Under the pieces are notes generated by a model. The model did no database searches. It worked only from the letters and a program-made list of their open reading frames with translations, and was not told where the DNA came from. From Dactylonectria macrodidyma (lineage: Eukaryota; Ascomycota; Sordariomycetes; Hypocreales; Nectriaceae): 64,000 bases of DNA. The DNA is taken from positions 3,534,001 through 3,598,000 of the forward strand of contig JAGMUV010000003.1 of NCBI GenBank assembly GCA_020744425.1, written 5' to 3'. Position 1 is the stretch's first letter, and each line of letters starts with the position of its first letter. The translations under genes were made by a program, and so were the position numbers. Shown here in pieces: positions 1-10,936 of the stretch.

Positions 1-2521
1 GGAGACAAGAAGAAGCCAGCATCCAACACCGCAATGGACGACCTCCTTGAGTCCACAGTAGGCCTGGATAATTTCGTGGTGGCCGAAATCCCCATCGCCA
101 ATACTCGGGCAGGACTGTACATCTACCTGAATGCTTGTGTGAGCAAAAACCAAATCCTCCGATTACTCCTAGCCTACTGACACGCCTATAGCTCACGGCA
201 CGGCCTTTGATAGACGACCATGCGCTTTTCTCATATATGAACAATAGATGCCCGGTATGTGTGCTTTAATTTTGATTGGGGCCCGTCTAATAGTGCATAT
301 AGGGAGACGTCCAATCAAGTGCCATTGAACTAATTATAGCCTCTTTTGACATTTTGGCCAATGCCGTATTCCGCAATGAGGGACAAAAGGATGCTCATCT
401 GCTTCGATCATACCTGATCAACAAAGTCCCGCTGCTCTTGTGCCAACTTTGCCCTCCTGAATATTCCGGCGCGTCGGCCGAATTCTGTATCACCCAAGCC
501 CTGAGCCACGTGGACACCAGCATCTTTCCAACAGCTTCATTGATGTTTGATGAGTCTCGAAATAACAACCCCTACACTGAGAGTGTCAGAGAGGAGTTTT
601 GTGCTGCTTGCGTTCTTCATGGGCTGGTGCAGCGGGAGCATGTGGAACGGATCCTTGGAGAGATGTCTATGTCCTACGAACCGTCCCTCGAGAAGTATTC
701 GAAGGAGAAGCTAGTACAAAATTGTCTGCCTGATACTGACAAGATCCAGGGACTGGTTCGTGAGCTCGATAAGATGGATGGTAATGTTGGCGCAGTGTGC
801 CAGGCTCTCGTTGAGGTAAGTTTGGGGTTTGAGTCGTGGGTTTCTGGACACGAAGCTAAAACATAAAGATTCTGCGTCAATTGTGTATCAACAAGGAGAC
901 CATGTCTCTCAAAATTATTTGCGGACAATTGGCTCAGAAGCCGCAGTCTCTAGATGTAATTTTGCTATTCGAGAAGTTGCCAACGATCCTGGAACCCCTC
1001 TGCACGCTCCTAGACAACTGGTCTGACGAAGAGGACCAAGGCGAGTACCAGCCGGTATACGAAGAGTTTGGGTCCATTCTTCTCCTAGTAATGGCTTTTA
1101 CATATCGCTATGACTTGTCGCCGGCAGACATTGGAATACAGTCTCCAGACTCAGGCGTGTCCAAGATTTTGAATCGAGCGCACGTCGACCGACGAAACGA
1201 GGAGTTGACGGAGCAGGAGAATGTGCACATGAATGGATGGATTCTCGGCCTCTTTGACACGGAAGGCGGTGGTCTTAGTGATGAGTTGATGTCGTCTTGC
1301 CCGCCACAGGACTTCTACCTCCTGGTGGCGACCCTGTTCCAAAGCATGGTGGTGGCCTACACATACGGCCATCTTAACGACGAAAGTCTCAAGGGAGGCA
1401 TTGAGTGTGAGTCTTCGATTGTTTGATTGTGGACAGCCTTTGCTAATGTGGAAGCAGACTTGGTGGATACCTTCTTGTTGCCATCCCTGGTGCCGGCCAT
1501 CCGGTTCTTGGGAAAGTACCTCTGGATCGACCAAAAGGAACAAAAGTCGATCATCAAGATCCTTCAATTGATTCTCCTGCCCAGCTCCATCTCGGGCGAA
1601 GCTAGTACAATGCTATCATCCGTCAAGAACCTCATTGCCAAGCCGCTGGAGCACGCCCTTCGCGTGTATCAGCGTCGGGACCCGAGGAACGAAGACATTG
1701 AACCTCTTTTAAGAGCACTTAGGGACAGCATACCGCTGTCGCGGCGAACAGGTGGTGCAGACCATAACGAACTGCAGTCCTGGAGCACGACCCTCCCCAA
1801 TGCCATGTCCAGTGCGATCAGGCACACCATGTCGAATCTCACGCAGTGGAGTTTGCATCCAGAGTTGAACATGCCCACCTCCTACACTCATCGGCAAGTC
1901 ATAGCTGCTTTGAACTACATGGGCCCGAAGAGGCTCCTCCATTCGATTTTGGAGGAGCTGAGGCAGCAGGGTGAGACTAGCAGTGTCAGCTTTGTGTACG
2001 ACGTGGCCACGGCCATGATTTGTGCACCGGATACAGACAAGGATAGACAGGCGAATATGGCCATGCTTGACGCGAACGGCAACATACTTCCGCCGATGCA
2101 GCGTGTGCGAACGCTCCGAGAACTTGTCAAGGTTATGGCGGAGGACTGCAAGAAGATTCAGAAGACGGATCCAGTGCTCGCCGAGATTGTCGTTCGCCTT
2201 CATCGACGAGTCGAGGCGCAGATGGTGATGCCCCAGGTGCAGGTGATGCTCCAGGCGGCAGACATGTCACTCAACTTGAACGACCAGGCAGCGGGTCTGG
2301 AGGATGCCATGGCTGCTGCGGCTGGCGCCCAGGGAGATAGCATGTCGGTGGACACGATGGGACTTGACATGGGAATGGGAGGCGTGGCCTCAGACCTTGG
2401 CCTCGGCGGCTCTGTCGTTAGTGGAGGTGGTTTAGACACGTCAGGCGATGCAGACATGTTTGGTGGTCTTGATACGGGGGACATGGTCGACTTCGAATGG
2501 GCAGGTATGGACCTCCAGTAG
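1..2521 (+). CDS. MED5: Mediator complex subunit 5 (Med5/Nut1), 5' partial
   Basis: C-terminal 771 residues of the Mediator tail subunit Med5, which links transcription factors to RNA polymerase II in the nucleus. The start lies before the window and the reading frame is open from base 1. Exons joined in phase: 1-138, 192-254, 303-815, 869-1406, 1458-2521. The protein is a long helical repeat-like chain without catalytic motifs. The family call rests on the overall sequence, for example 'SFDILANAVFRNE' and 'LLCQLCPPEYSGASAEFC', and on the acidic Met/Gly/Asp-rich tail ending 'FEWAGMDLQ', which is typical of fungal Med5. Fungal Med5 is roughly 1,000 residues, so perhaps a quarter is missing upstream. 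It is tail-to-tail with the dioxygenase gene at 2922-3967. The splice site at 302/303 was preferred over 339/340 because only it keeps phase with the 63-nt exon. Confidence 0.88.
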
Positions 2522-2921
2522 AATGGGTTGTCCGAGCAGTTGCGTCTTTGGGATCCATATCTATGATTTAGTTATTCTTGATGGCGCATGGCAGGTTGGA
2601 ATGGAGCAGAAAAAGGGCGACATTTGTTTATTTGGTTCACTTGCTGGGAATTATTCGGCGATAAGGTGGCATGGGAACCATCAATACCTCTGTGCATACT
2701 TGACACGAACGGAGAGACAGTCTTACATGCAAGATGGCTATGGGCAGCGTTTCAATTATTAACCCTCCCTTTCTCTAGACCTATACCTCGGTCGACAGAT
2801 ATTCCAATTGATATTGTGTCCTCATCGATCATTCTTTCTTTTGCTCGCTAACGTGGATAGGTCCCTCATCCCCTGGTCTTCTTGGCCTCGAACAAGTTGC
2901 TAATGGTGATTTAGACCTCTC
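2522..2921. other. Intergenic, convergent 3' ends
   Basis: Holds the 3' UTRs of MED5 (plus strand) and of the dioxygenase gene (minus strand). No coding exon or RNA gene is seen. Confidence 0.6.
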
Positions 2922-3967
2922 CTACTTGACCTCGACCCAGTTGCCAATGGTAAACTGCGAATTGCACATGTTGGTTAGCTCCCAGTCCTCGGCGCCCATC
3001 TCGCCCTTCATGGTCTCGTCGCCACGGCCACCGCACAGGCCGGCAACAAACATGGTGGCCATGAAGTGGTCATCGGTGGCATGGGCATCACGATAGCGTG
3101 GGTGCTTCATCAGGCTGGTGGCCTTGCGACGAAGCAGCGGACCGCCGCAGGGCTTCTTGCCGCGGATGGCCTTGCCATAGACGGCTCTATCGGTGGGCAC
3201 ATCGTCCTCGTACGCGCAGCACAGCAGGTCGATGACCTCTTGGCGGAAGTCGAGGGCCCAGGCTTCTGGTGGAGTAGGCTGAGCGAGGCTGTCGCGGTAG
3301 CGGATCATGGGCCCCCAGACGTTGCGGTAGAGGTTGTGGACGGATCCGCCGGAGCCGATGAAGAGGGTCTTACGGGACCGGGCCCGGAGCGGCCGGAGGG
3401 CGGCGCCGACGGCCACGTGGAAGTGCGGGTCGTAGGTGTGGTTCATGCTGAGCAGCGTCGTCGGCGGGCAGCCGTCGGGGAACATGCGGATGAGAATGAG
3501 GTACGTGTCATGGATCCAATCGAAGGTCGGAGCAGGTTGCGAGTCGATGCCGGCGGCGGTGAAGAGCGCCTGGATCGTCGGCACGTATTCGACGTCCGGG
3601 TTGAGCTTGTAGTCGACGTACTTGGACGGGTGGACGTAGGCGACGGGAGATTTGCCCGGGTTCGGGTTGGCAGAGATGAGGATTGTGTTGGGAATGGACG
3701 TGGCCCAATGAGCACCCTGTATGGGAGGGTTAGTTCAGGTTCATGTTCAAGGGGAGGCGGAATGGAGGAGAGGGAGTCAAAAGTGAGGCTATCGCCAACA
3801 ACAGGACTCACCATGACGACAACGTGCTCGATGCCATTCGCAAGCGCCTGGTCGCCGCATTTTTTCCAATAATCGCCCGAATGATGCTCCTCGCCCAGCA
3901 TCATGGTGCTGCCATGGGCATACAGGTGGACGGGATTCATGGGCTCTTCTTTGCTGCCGACGGCCAT
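2922..3967 (-). CDS. LigB-type class III extradiol ring-cleavage dioxygenase family protein
   Basis: Predicted 316-residue non-haem iron dioxygenase of the LigB/DODA superfamily, which opens catechol-type aromatic rings. Two exons, 3812-3967 and 2922-3716 on the minus strand, joined in phase 0. An early 'YAHGS' (His18) fits the metal-binding HGS motif. 'MNHTYDPHFHVAVGAALRPL' followed by 'TLFIGSGGSVHNLYRNVWGP' is the usual core of fungal LigB-like enzymes. Fe(II) ligands in this superfamily are His and Glu. I did not map all of them. No signal peptide is seen, so it is likely cytosolic. The length fits the family. The substrate is unknown: DOPA, protocatechuate or another catechol are all possible. 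A GC-rich open frame on the other strand (3066-3872) is a shadow. Confidence 0.82.
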
Positions 3968-4985
3968 TGTGAATAGTGGTGACAACGACGATAGATGGGT
4001 ATGTGGGGGTATCAAAGAATATGGCTTCAGAGAAGTAAGAAAATAGAAAAGGGATAAATGGGTATCTTGGATTCTCTTGGCTGTAAACAGCGATGGCTTC
4101 GTGGTTTACTAGTACAGAGAAAGATGATGGATCAACAAGCAAATAAAGGCCAGGTAATCAATTCCCAGGTATAATGATGGAGCTGTCGCCTCACCTCTTC
4201 CCTCCACTTGTTCCTCTGTCCCCCATAAATGGACACACCGTTGCTAGCATTCGTCCCGCTATCTAGCTCGGAGTTTTGCCTGCTGCCCCCCTCAGCTACC
4301 GCATGTGGGGGAAAATCCGTCCCCGTGCTGGGATAGAAAGATAGTCGGGATACCCTGCGATAAAATCCGGGGAAGGGCTTCGGCTTGGGTGGGGCCGGCC
4401 CGGCAACCCCGGCCCTCCACATTCCGATCCCCGCAAAACAGTTACGCCCGCTGCGCCATGGAAAGCTATTGCATTAGTGCGCTTGCACAGCTGCCACTCC
4501 GCGCATAACAGTGAAGGTTTAACCTGGCCTCGCAGTCAGTTAGGAAAGGAGCTGGGTGCTGTTGGAGACATGATGCGGCGTGTTGGACACGATTGTCATG
4601 TCATCGGGGATGTTGGAGAAGGTCGTTTCGGTACAATTGGGTTGAAGATGTACTACAGTAGATGGCCAAAGTCTTATTCACTTGCTCTGCGTCCCACGTG
4701 CTTAGTTAGTGGAAGGCGGGGATTGAGTGACCAAGAGCATGCTGAATGTCTTATGATTTACATACGGAATATACTATGCTGGAATGCTGGAATACTAGGA
4801 ATACAGCTATACTAGGTAAGACTACTTGTATCATGGAATGTCGGCTCCTCTCCAACAAAAACAAGACAACGGCTCTGCATCTGGCTACGGCGGTAGATGG
4901 ATATAGGTAAATACACATGGAGACACAACGCTCCCTCTCCGATTCACTCCCAATCTCACTCTCAATATCATTTCCACGTGTCCCT
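3968..4985. other. Intergenic region upstream of the dioxygenase gene
   Basis: About 1 kb between two minus-strand genes. It should hold the dioxygenase promoter and the 3' UTR of the ALDH-like gene. A short run of near-repeats of 'ctggaata' lies around 4780-4800. Short frames on both strands (for example 4132-4422 minus) have no recognisable protein character. Confidence 0.5.
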
Positions 4986-6586
4986 TTACGCCCGCATTCT
5001 CATTGCGTATTCTAGCCCTCGCCTCCCTAGGAAATAGGTGCCGTAGCCCACCAGCGGCAGCACGACGGAGAGGGTGATGCCGAATCCCGTGAAGAAGCCG
5101 ACCTCGAAGAAGCCCATGTAGTCGTTACGGGGCTGCCCGGTGGGTGCCAGGGGCTTCGTAGCCAGGGCCCGAACCGACTGGGCCGTGACGCCGGGGACGT
5201 CGCCGTCGAGGAGTGAATCGACGCGGGCGAAGGAATCAGGCTGCGGCTCGACGAACTGCGGTCTCGGGGCCGAGAACATGGCGGAGCTGTACCGGTGCCG
5301 GAGCTCCGGCTCGTGAGCTGCCGGAGCGGCCGGGCCGACGAGTAGGTGGCGCGGGATCTGGTTGATGCACGAGATGTGTGCCGGCATGTGCTGCGAGAGG
5401 TATTTGGCCGCGTCGTTGGCGGCGAAGAAGTAGCCGGCTAGGAGAGGCTGAGCCTCCGACTGCGTGTGGTTGTAGACGGCGTCGAGAAGGCTGGTGCAGG
5501 TCATGATGGGGAGGAAGCGGCCGTTGACTTTAATGTTGGCGATGGCAGCGTCTCTAGGGAGGTGACAAGTCTGTTAGAACGACTTCATACTGGGTTTGCA
5601 ATACTTGAGGGATCGGAACTCACCTGTCCTTGATATCAACCAGCTTAAAGTCGCTGGATCCAAAGCTCGTCGCTACCCGCTTCTCCTCGGCCTCCTGGAT
5701 CGCCTTCCTCGACGCTTCGGTTCGGTTGCCGTCGACGCGCTTGACGGCCGTCTCGCGGGCAAACGACAGCGTAGCATATCGCGAACAAGCCTCGAAGAAC
5801 TCCCTCTTGACGTACTCGTTGACGAGCACCAGGTCCGGGGCGTACGGAGACATGCCGCCGAAGGCGAAGCGGGCGGCCGTGATGGCCCGGGCCGCGGCAT
5901 CGACATCGGCGGTCCGGTCGACGACGACGATGACTCGGTGTGAGTTGGCCGACTTGAGCTGAGTCGTCAGGCTGGAGGCGCTCGAGGAGGTCGTCTGGTC
6001 GACGAGGATGGCCGAAGCGAGGATCGTCGGGTCTGAGACTGTGGTGGTGATGCAGAAGACGTTTTGGTCGAGGGCCTGGGGGAGGATCTGGCGAAGGGCG
6101 GCGTCGAGGTTGAGGAGGGTATCTTGCAGCTGGATGGATCGATTAGCATGTCTTTGGTATACACTTTATTTTATTACAGGGTTCAAATACCTCGAGAGCA
6201 ACGCAACACGCCGCCGACAATGCAGCCGCCAACGGACTAACTATGGAAAAGAATCGCGTATGGCTCGTCGGCCGCAACACCACCAACCCGTGGCCCACGC
6301 GACGATGCGCATAGTCCTTGCCACGAGCGACGGCATATTCATCCTCGAGAGACTTTTGAAAGTTGAGACCCTCGTAGAAGTGACGGATGGCCTCCATCCC
6401 CAGGTAGAATTCTGCCTCGACCTCGGCGGCCGAGGCGCCCGTGTCCTGGGTCATGGCGGCGCATATCTCGCCGGCCTTGGTGCGAAGGGCAAGATGCAGC
6501 TTGTGCAGCTCGTTCTGCCGGAAGCGCAGCGTTTCTGCGCGGCCGTCCACGACGGCGTCTTGGAGACGCTCGATGGCGGCGTCCAT
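4986..6586 (-). CDS. ALDH3-like protein lacking catalytic residues, with C-terminal membrane segment
   Basis: Predicted 489-residue member of the aldehyde dehydrogenase superfamily, closest in layout to class 3 (fatty aldehyde) enzymes. Exons on the minus strand: 6191-6586, 5624-6129, 4986-5553, all in phase. The fold is recognisable from the N-terminal helices and from 'FGGMSPYAPDLVLVNEY', which aligns with the class-3 'GQTCIAPDYVLV' block. Three catalytic elements appear to be missing. Pro227 sits where the nucleophilic Cys should be. 'TQLKSANSH' replaces the 'LELGGKSP' Glu motif. 'SHTRFFSIVSP' replaces 'SPWNYP'. The last 45 residues contain a hydrophobic stretch (about 450-475) followed by an Arg-rich tail, as in tail-anchored membrane proteins. 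The chosen ATG lies just downstream of a 13-bp tandem repeat. An open frame runs further upstream but is low-complexity. Probably a pseudoenzyme. The role is unknown. Confidence 0.75.
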
Positions 6587-6607
6587 TTGTGCGCTTTTGG
6601 CGGTGAC

Positions 6608-6659
6608 GTTGGATGGTGAAGTTGGATGGTGAAGTTGGATGGTGAAGTTGGATGGTGAA
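6608..6659. repeat. 13-bp tandem repeat, four exact copies
   Basis: Four head-to-tail copies of 'gttggatggtgaa' directly upstream of the ALDH-like ATG (6586), probably within its 5' UTR. A fifth, partial copy follows. Confidence 0.9.
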
Positions 6660-6990
6660 GTTGGAGTTGACGTATATGGTAGTGGTGGTGAGAATATTCT
6701 TGGTGTTGTGTAAGTCGATCGAAACGGGGATGGGTGGGATAGATAGGTGGGATGGAAAAGGTTGACCACAAAAATACAACAAAAGGGAAACAAAGTTTGC
6801 TGCGATACCCACGAATGATAATTAGATCACCCGCCTCACCCGCCTCACGGAACTGATCCCAAAGAGTCTCCAATTTTTCTTAATTGGAGTCTGGCCATTC
6901 TCATTCTACTAACCCAGGCCCAAGCCCCAAGAACCGTTCCTGCCCCCAAACAGAAACTCTCCCGGAAGAGGGCCGCCCGGGCCGGAAAGT

Positions 6991-7014
6991 GGGGGATGGG
7001 GAACGGGGGCGGGG
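6991..7014 (+). other. Potential G-quadruplex motif
   Basis: Four runs of four or five G (6991-6995, 6998-7001, 7005-7009, 7011-7014) separated by loops of 2, 3 and 1 nt on the plus strand. This is a textbook intramolecular quadruplex pattern. Confidence 0.75.
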
Positions 7015-7150
7015 AGAGGAGAGCTCTGCCGGAGGTTTATCTCCCTTTCCCCCGCTCGAGTTCCCGAGCAGCAGCCTCTTTTTTGCGTTGCGTCGCGTTA
7101 TGTGCAATCTCACGGATTCGGAGTCGACCGAAGAAACGTGAATCCCTGAA

Positions 7151-7194
7151 CCTTTTTTTCTTCTTCTTTTTCTTTTTTCTTTTTCTCCTTCTCT
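7151..7194 (+). promoter_or_regulatory. Polypyrimidine tract in promoter
   Basis: Uninterrupted 44-nt C/T run about 250 bp before the ATG at 7443. Such tracts are common near fungal transcription starts. The function is inferred. Confidence 0.45.
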
Positions 7195-7442
7195 GAGTGG
7201 ACAGTCTCATCCGTTGAGCTGACTCTTAGTCGCCTGTTCGTAGAAAGATCAATAACCCTAGGACGGCTCAACATCGTCAGGCCATCCGAAGACGTACTGA
7301 CTAGCCGACGGAGCATTCTATCGTCCCCGGAATTTGCAATTGTCTTGTTCTTCGATCTGTTCCCCATCTCCACATCCACCTTCACCTTGTATCTCTCCTC
7401 TTCCTAGTCCTCCATCTACCAACATCACCAACCAAGCCCATC

Positions 7443-7922
7443 ATGTCCGCCACAGCCACCGAGACGCAGGAGCTTCTGCACGACTACGACATCCACCTCT
7501 CTTCCGGTACTCCAGAGGCCAGCAGCGTCAACAGTATCAACAGCGTCAATAGTAGCGCCGACCGCTTCCGAAGCCCCCGCGACGCTCCTCGCGTCCAGGT
7601 CGAAAACCCACCCAACTGGACAAACGACTATCGCCAGACACCGCCCTATCGACCGGCCAACCGCAGGCTCGATATCTCGCAGCGGCCGTGGGGGACGAAT
7701 CCCGCGGAGCAGTTCTTCATCGCCCACATGTTTGAGGGTGTCTTGCTTCAAGCGGTAAGCGTTCTTCTTGATTTGCCTCCCCGAAGAGAGTGTTATCCCC
7801 CTTTGGAAAGAGAGCTCGCAACTGACGACTTGTTTTGCTAGACTGGAAACTGGCTGTGGAGGAATACTATTGGACGGTACAATGAGTCTCTTTGGCGGGC
7901 GCAGGTTGGAGGAGAGTTTTAA
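7443..7922 (+). CDS. Small uncharacterised protein with C-terminal Trp/aromatic motif
   Basis: Predicted 130-residue protein from two exons, 7443-7754 and 7842-7922, joined in phase 0 at a GTAAGC donor and a GCTAG acceptor. The N-terminal half is polar and Ser/Asn/Arg-rich, probably disordered ('SSVNSINSVNSSADRFRSPR'). The C-terminal third looks folded: 'AEQFFIAHMFEGVLLQA' runs into 'TGNWLWRNTIGRYNESLWRA' and the end 'QVGGEF'. There is no signal peptide or membrane segment. I do not recognise the family. The clean splice, the well-placed ATG and the continuation of the aromatic helix across the junction support a real gene. It is divergent from the ALDH-like gene. Confidence 0.7.
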
Positions 7923-8612
7923 GGGTTGGTTGATGATGGGTCGTGTCTGTAAATGTTGATTTGGATAGCCAGAGTGACGGCAGTGGTGTTGACGTTAATT
8001 GTGTCAAGCTTACACCCACTCTTGAGATTGATTAAACGTTCCTATTGTGTTTTTCAAGTTTGTCTTCCCGATTACCAAAATTTGGACATATTCTGTCATC
8101 CCTAATTGGTTCCATAATGTTGCCGTCGAACCTGCCCTCGATTTCAAGCTCAAGCAAGACCTGCATCAACACCATAACCTTCTGAGATCATGACAGCAGT
8201 ATACCAAAATATACCCTCCTCATGACTAGTTAGAACAATTCCAATACAAAGCCACTGGAAATCTCCACTGAGACGCTTGCAACACGCTTATGACTAATGA
8301 TGCCATCCATCCCACTCGTCTCTTTCCCCATCTCGTAGCCATTCCTCGTCACTCCAATGAATCCCCGCCCCCACCTTTCCGGCCAACCTCCGCCGAGGCC
8401 CCGTCCCGTCCGTCCCGCATGAAGAGAAAGAGGAAGGGGAGAGGAGAAGCTGCATCTAGCTGAGCCTGAGCCATGTTCTACTAATAATTGCAGCGTCTTT
8501 CATTTTATTTTCTCTTCTTCCCTTTCAATATCCCTCTCTAGACAGGCCAACTCTTTCTTCTTACGCAACCCGAATCAAGAAAGGAGACCTGAGAGAAAGA
8601 AAGCCGCCCACC
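7923..8612. other. Intergenic, promoter of the CocE-type hydrolase
   Basis: 3' UTR of the small gene, then a pyrimidine-rich leader (about 8500-8560) ending at the ATG at 8613. Nothing else is recognised. Confidence 0.55.
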
Positions 8613-10489
8613 ATGGCCGACGTCAAAACCCTACCTATCCGAGATCTCCTCGAGATCGTCCAAGACGATGAAAACAACCTCACTTTCATGAAGAACGTCT
8701 CGATCCCCCTCAAAGCCTCCCCGCTGCCCATCCGCGCAAACGTCTACCTCCCCAAGTCCGCAGACCCCAACGCTCGCTGGCCCGTCCTCGTCACCTACGG
8801 GCCCTACGGCAAAGATATCCCGTATGCCACCTTCTTCGCTGGCTCCTTCAACGAGGTGCCGCCTGATCACCGCTCTAAGTACTCGGCCTGGGAGACGCCC
8901 GATCCCGTCTACTGGACCCGCGAGGGCTATGCTGTCGTTCGCGCCGACGAGCGCGGTCTCGGCCAAAGCCCCGGCCTGCTTGATACCATGAGCCGCGGCA
9001 CAAGCGAGTGCTTCTTTGACGTTGTCGAATGGGCTGCTGAGCAGTCCTGGTCCTCGGGCAAGGTCGGCTTGCTGGGCATCTCATATTACGCCGGCTCGCA
9101 GTGGCGAGTGGCCGCTCGCAAGCCCAAGGGTCTGGCCGCTATCATCCCGTGGGAGGGCATGTCTGACTACTACCGCGATCGATGCCGACACGGCGGTATC
9201 CTGTCCAACAACTTCATCAGCTTTTGGTGGAACCGCCAGGTGCTCGTCAACCAGTACGGCAAAGCTGGCCGCTCCAAGCTGCAATTCCCACCCGATGGCC
9301 CTGGTGCGCGTGGCCAAGAGGACACCATCGAAGGTGACCTTCCCGAGGAGGTGCTCGTGCAGAACCGTAAGGACCAGACCCAAGATAACGTCAACAACAA
9401 GTTCCGCGACGATGATTACTACGCGAGTAAGGAATACAACCTCGAGGACATTGATGTGCCCTTGCTGAGTGTTGCGAACTGGGGCGGCATTCTGCTGCAT
9501 CTGCGTGGCAACGTCGAGGGCTACACCCACGCCAGCTCCAAATTCAAGTATATCCGATTCATCACCGGCCGCCACGACTTGCCGTTCTACTACCCCCAGG
9601 AAGTTGAGATTCAGAAGAGCTTCCTCAATGCTTTCCTCAAGGGTCAGGACGACTACGGCTGGAGCGAGCCCGGCAAGGTTGCCCCCGTCACCCTGACCCT
9701 GAGAAAGGGCAACGTCGGTTTCAACGATGCCGAGGCTGAGAAGGCGTACCAGAAGCGTGAAGAAGACGCCTGGCCTATTCCTCGCACGCAGTATACCAAG
9801 TGGTACCTGACGCCCGACCAGGCTTTCACCCCGAGCCAACCTGCTACTGCGTCCAAGTCTATTTCTTATCCGGCCCTGGGTAACCTCAAGGACCCGAAGC
9901 TGGTGCAATTCACTAGCGCTCCCTTCGAGGAGGAGACTGAGGTCACTGGACACGTCACAGCCCACCTTAACGTTTCGGTGACGCCAGATAACTCTGGTGA
10001 GACCGACATTGACCTGTTTGTAACTCTCCGCCATATCGATCCCACTGGCAAGGAGGTGCTTTATACCGGAACTGCTGGCGATGGCATTCCCCTGTGCAAG
10101 GGATGGCTGCGAGTGAGCAACCGCAAGGTTTACGAGGATCACCCCAAGCACCGCTCCTATCGCCCTCATAGAGAGTATCTCGCCGCTGACGTGCAACCCG
10201 TCAAGGCGGGTGAGGTGTACACCGTTGATGTTGAGATCTGGCCGACCAACGTTATCGTCGAGAAGGGTGGTAAGCTGGTGTTCGAGGTGAGCAGTGGAGA
10301 CACTCAGGGAAGCGGTGTCTTCCAGCACAACTCAGATGTCGATAGGTTAGTTGCCCTATTCTCCCCTCTTCCTGGTTTAGTCGCTGACATTCAAATAGAC
10401 CGGCCTCTAAGTTTGCGGGCATCAACAGCATCCACTTTGGCGAGGGTCAGGATAACTATGTGACGCTTCCCATAATCCCGTCCAAATAG
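8613..10489 (+). CDS. CocE/NonD-type alpha/beta hydrolase (X-Pro dipeptidyl-peptidase S15 superfamily)
   Basis: Predicted 607-residue hydrolase. Exons 8613-10345 and 10399-10489. The short second exon supplies the usual family ending 'GEGQDNYVTLPIIPSK'; reading through the intron would instead end at 10463 in a wrong frame. An N-terminal alpha/beta hydrolase domain has the nucleophile elbow 'GLLGISYYAG' (Ser157), the oxyanion region 'TYGPYGK', and a probable catalytic His in 'FITGRHDLPFYYP' (His321). A C-terminal jelly-roll domain (about 400-600) carries 'FEEETEVTGHVTAHLNVS'. There is no signal peptide. The family contains cocaine esterase, glutaryl-acylases and Xaa-Pro peptidases. The substrate here is unknown. 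In the stretch 'SVANWGGILLHLRGN' no Asp sits where CocE carries its catalytic 'WYD' Asp. Confidence 0.87.
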
Positions 10490-10936
10490 ATAGACACCAT
10501 AGAACCCCAAAAGATAGAACCAGCTCCAAGCCGAGGGCGAGACAAGGACGTGAACATCTGAGAACCGGTGTGGGGTAGCTTGTGTTTGAATGACGAGCGA
10601 GTAATTGGCACTAAAACGAGGTCCCTTGTCATGCGTGATTGTTTGACTCCAGTTGCGGGACTTGAACCATACCGAATCAAACCGAATGCTTTGAAACCAT
10701 GTGTATGAGTAAAATGGACCATGCATTGCGAAGGCTTTCCGTCCTCGGTCTTTCGCGGCTCACCCACCCCGAGCCGAGCCTCAGAGGGGACCTTGCCGGT
10801 GGGGGTGGGGGAAGGGAGCCCGGCCGTCCCTATAGACTCGCCTTGTCTAAGACCTCCTGCCTTGTCGGAGAATAAGTTACCCTCGTCCCAAAGGTCCAGC
10901 TGAGAAAGAACCACAATTGTACCACATCTTGCGAAT
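10490..10936. other. Intergenic region between hydrolase and FAH homologue
   Basis: Contains a G-rich stretch at 10798-10816 with several G-runs. No exon or RNA gene is recognised. Confidence 0.5.

Larger units (their letters stand above)
6587..7442. other. Divergent promoter region
   Basis: Shared upstream region of the ALDH-like gene (minus strand) and the small gene at 7443 (plus strand). It contains the 13-bp repeat array, a G-quadruplex motif at 6991-7014 and a pyrimidine tract at 7151-7194. No coding exon is supported. Confidence 0.6.

Noticed and set aside
3066..3872. 268-residue plus-strand open frame
   Set aside because: Antisense to the LigB dioxygenase; Gly/Val/Asp-rich low-complexity product without family features.
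9081..10328. 415-residue open frame on the minus strand
   Set aside because: Lies wholly antisense to the CocE-type hydrolase; its Leu/Val-rich composition is a by-product of the GC-rich third positions of the sense codons.
8613..10463. Unspliced 616-residue version of the CocE-type hydrolase
   Set aside because: Reading through the 53-nt intron loses the conserved C-terminal 'NYVTLPIIP' ending.
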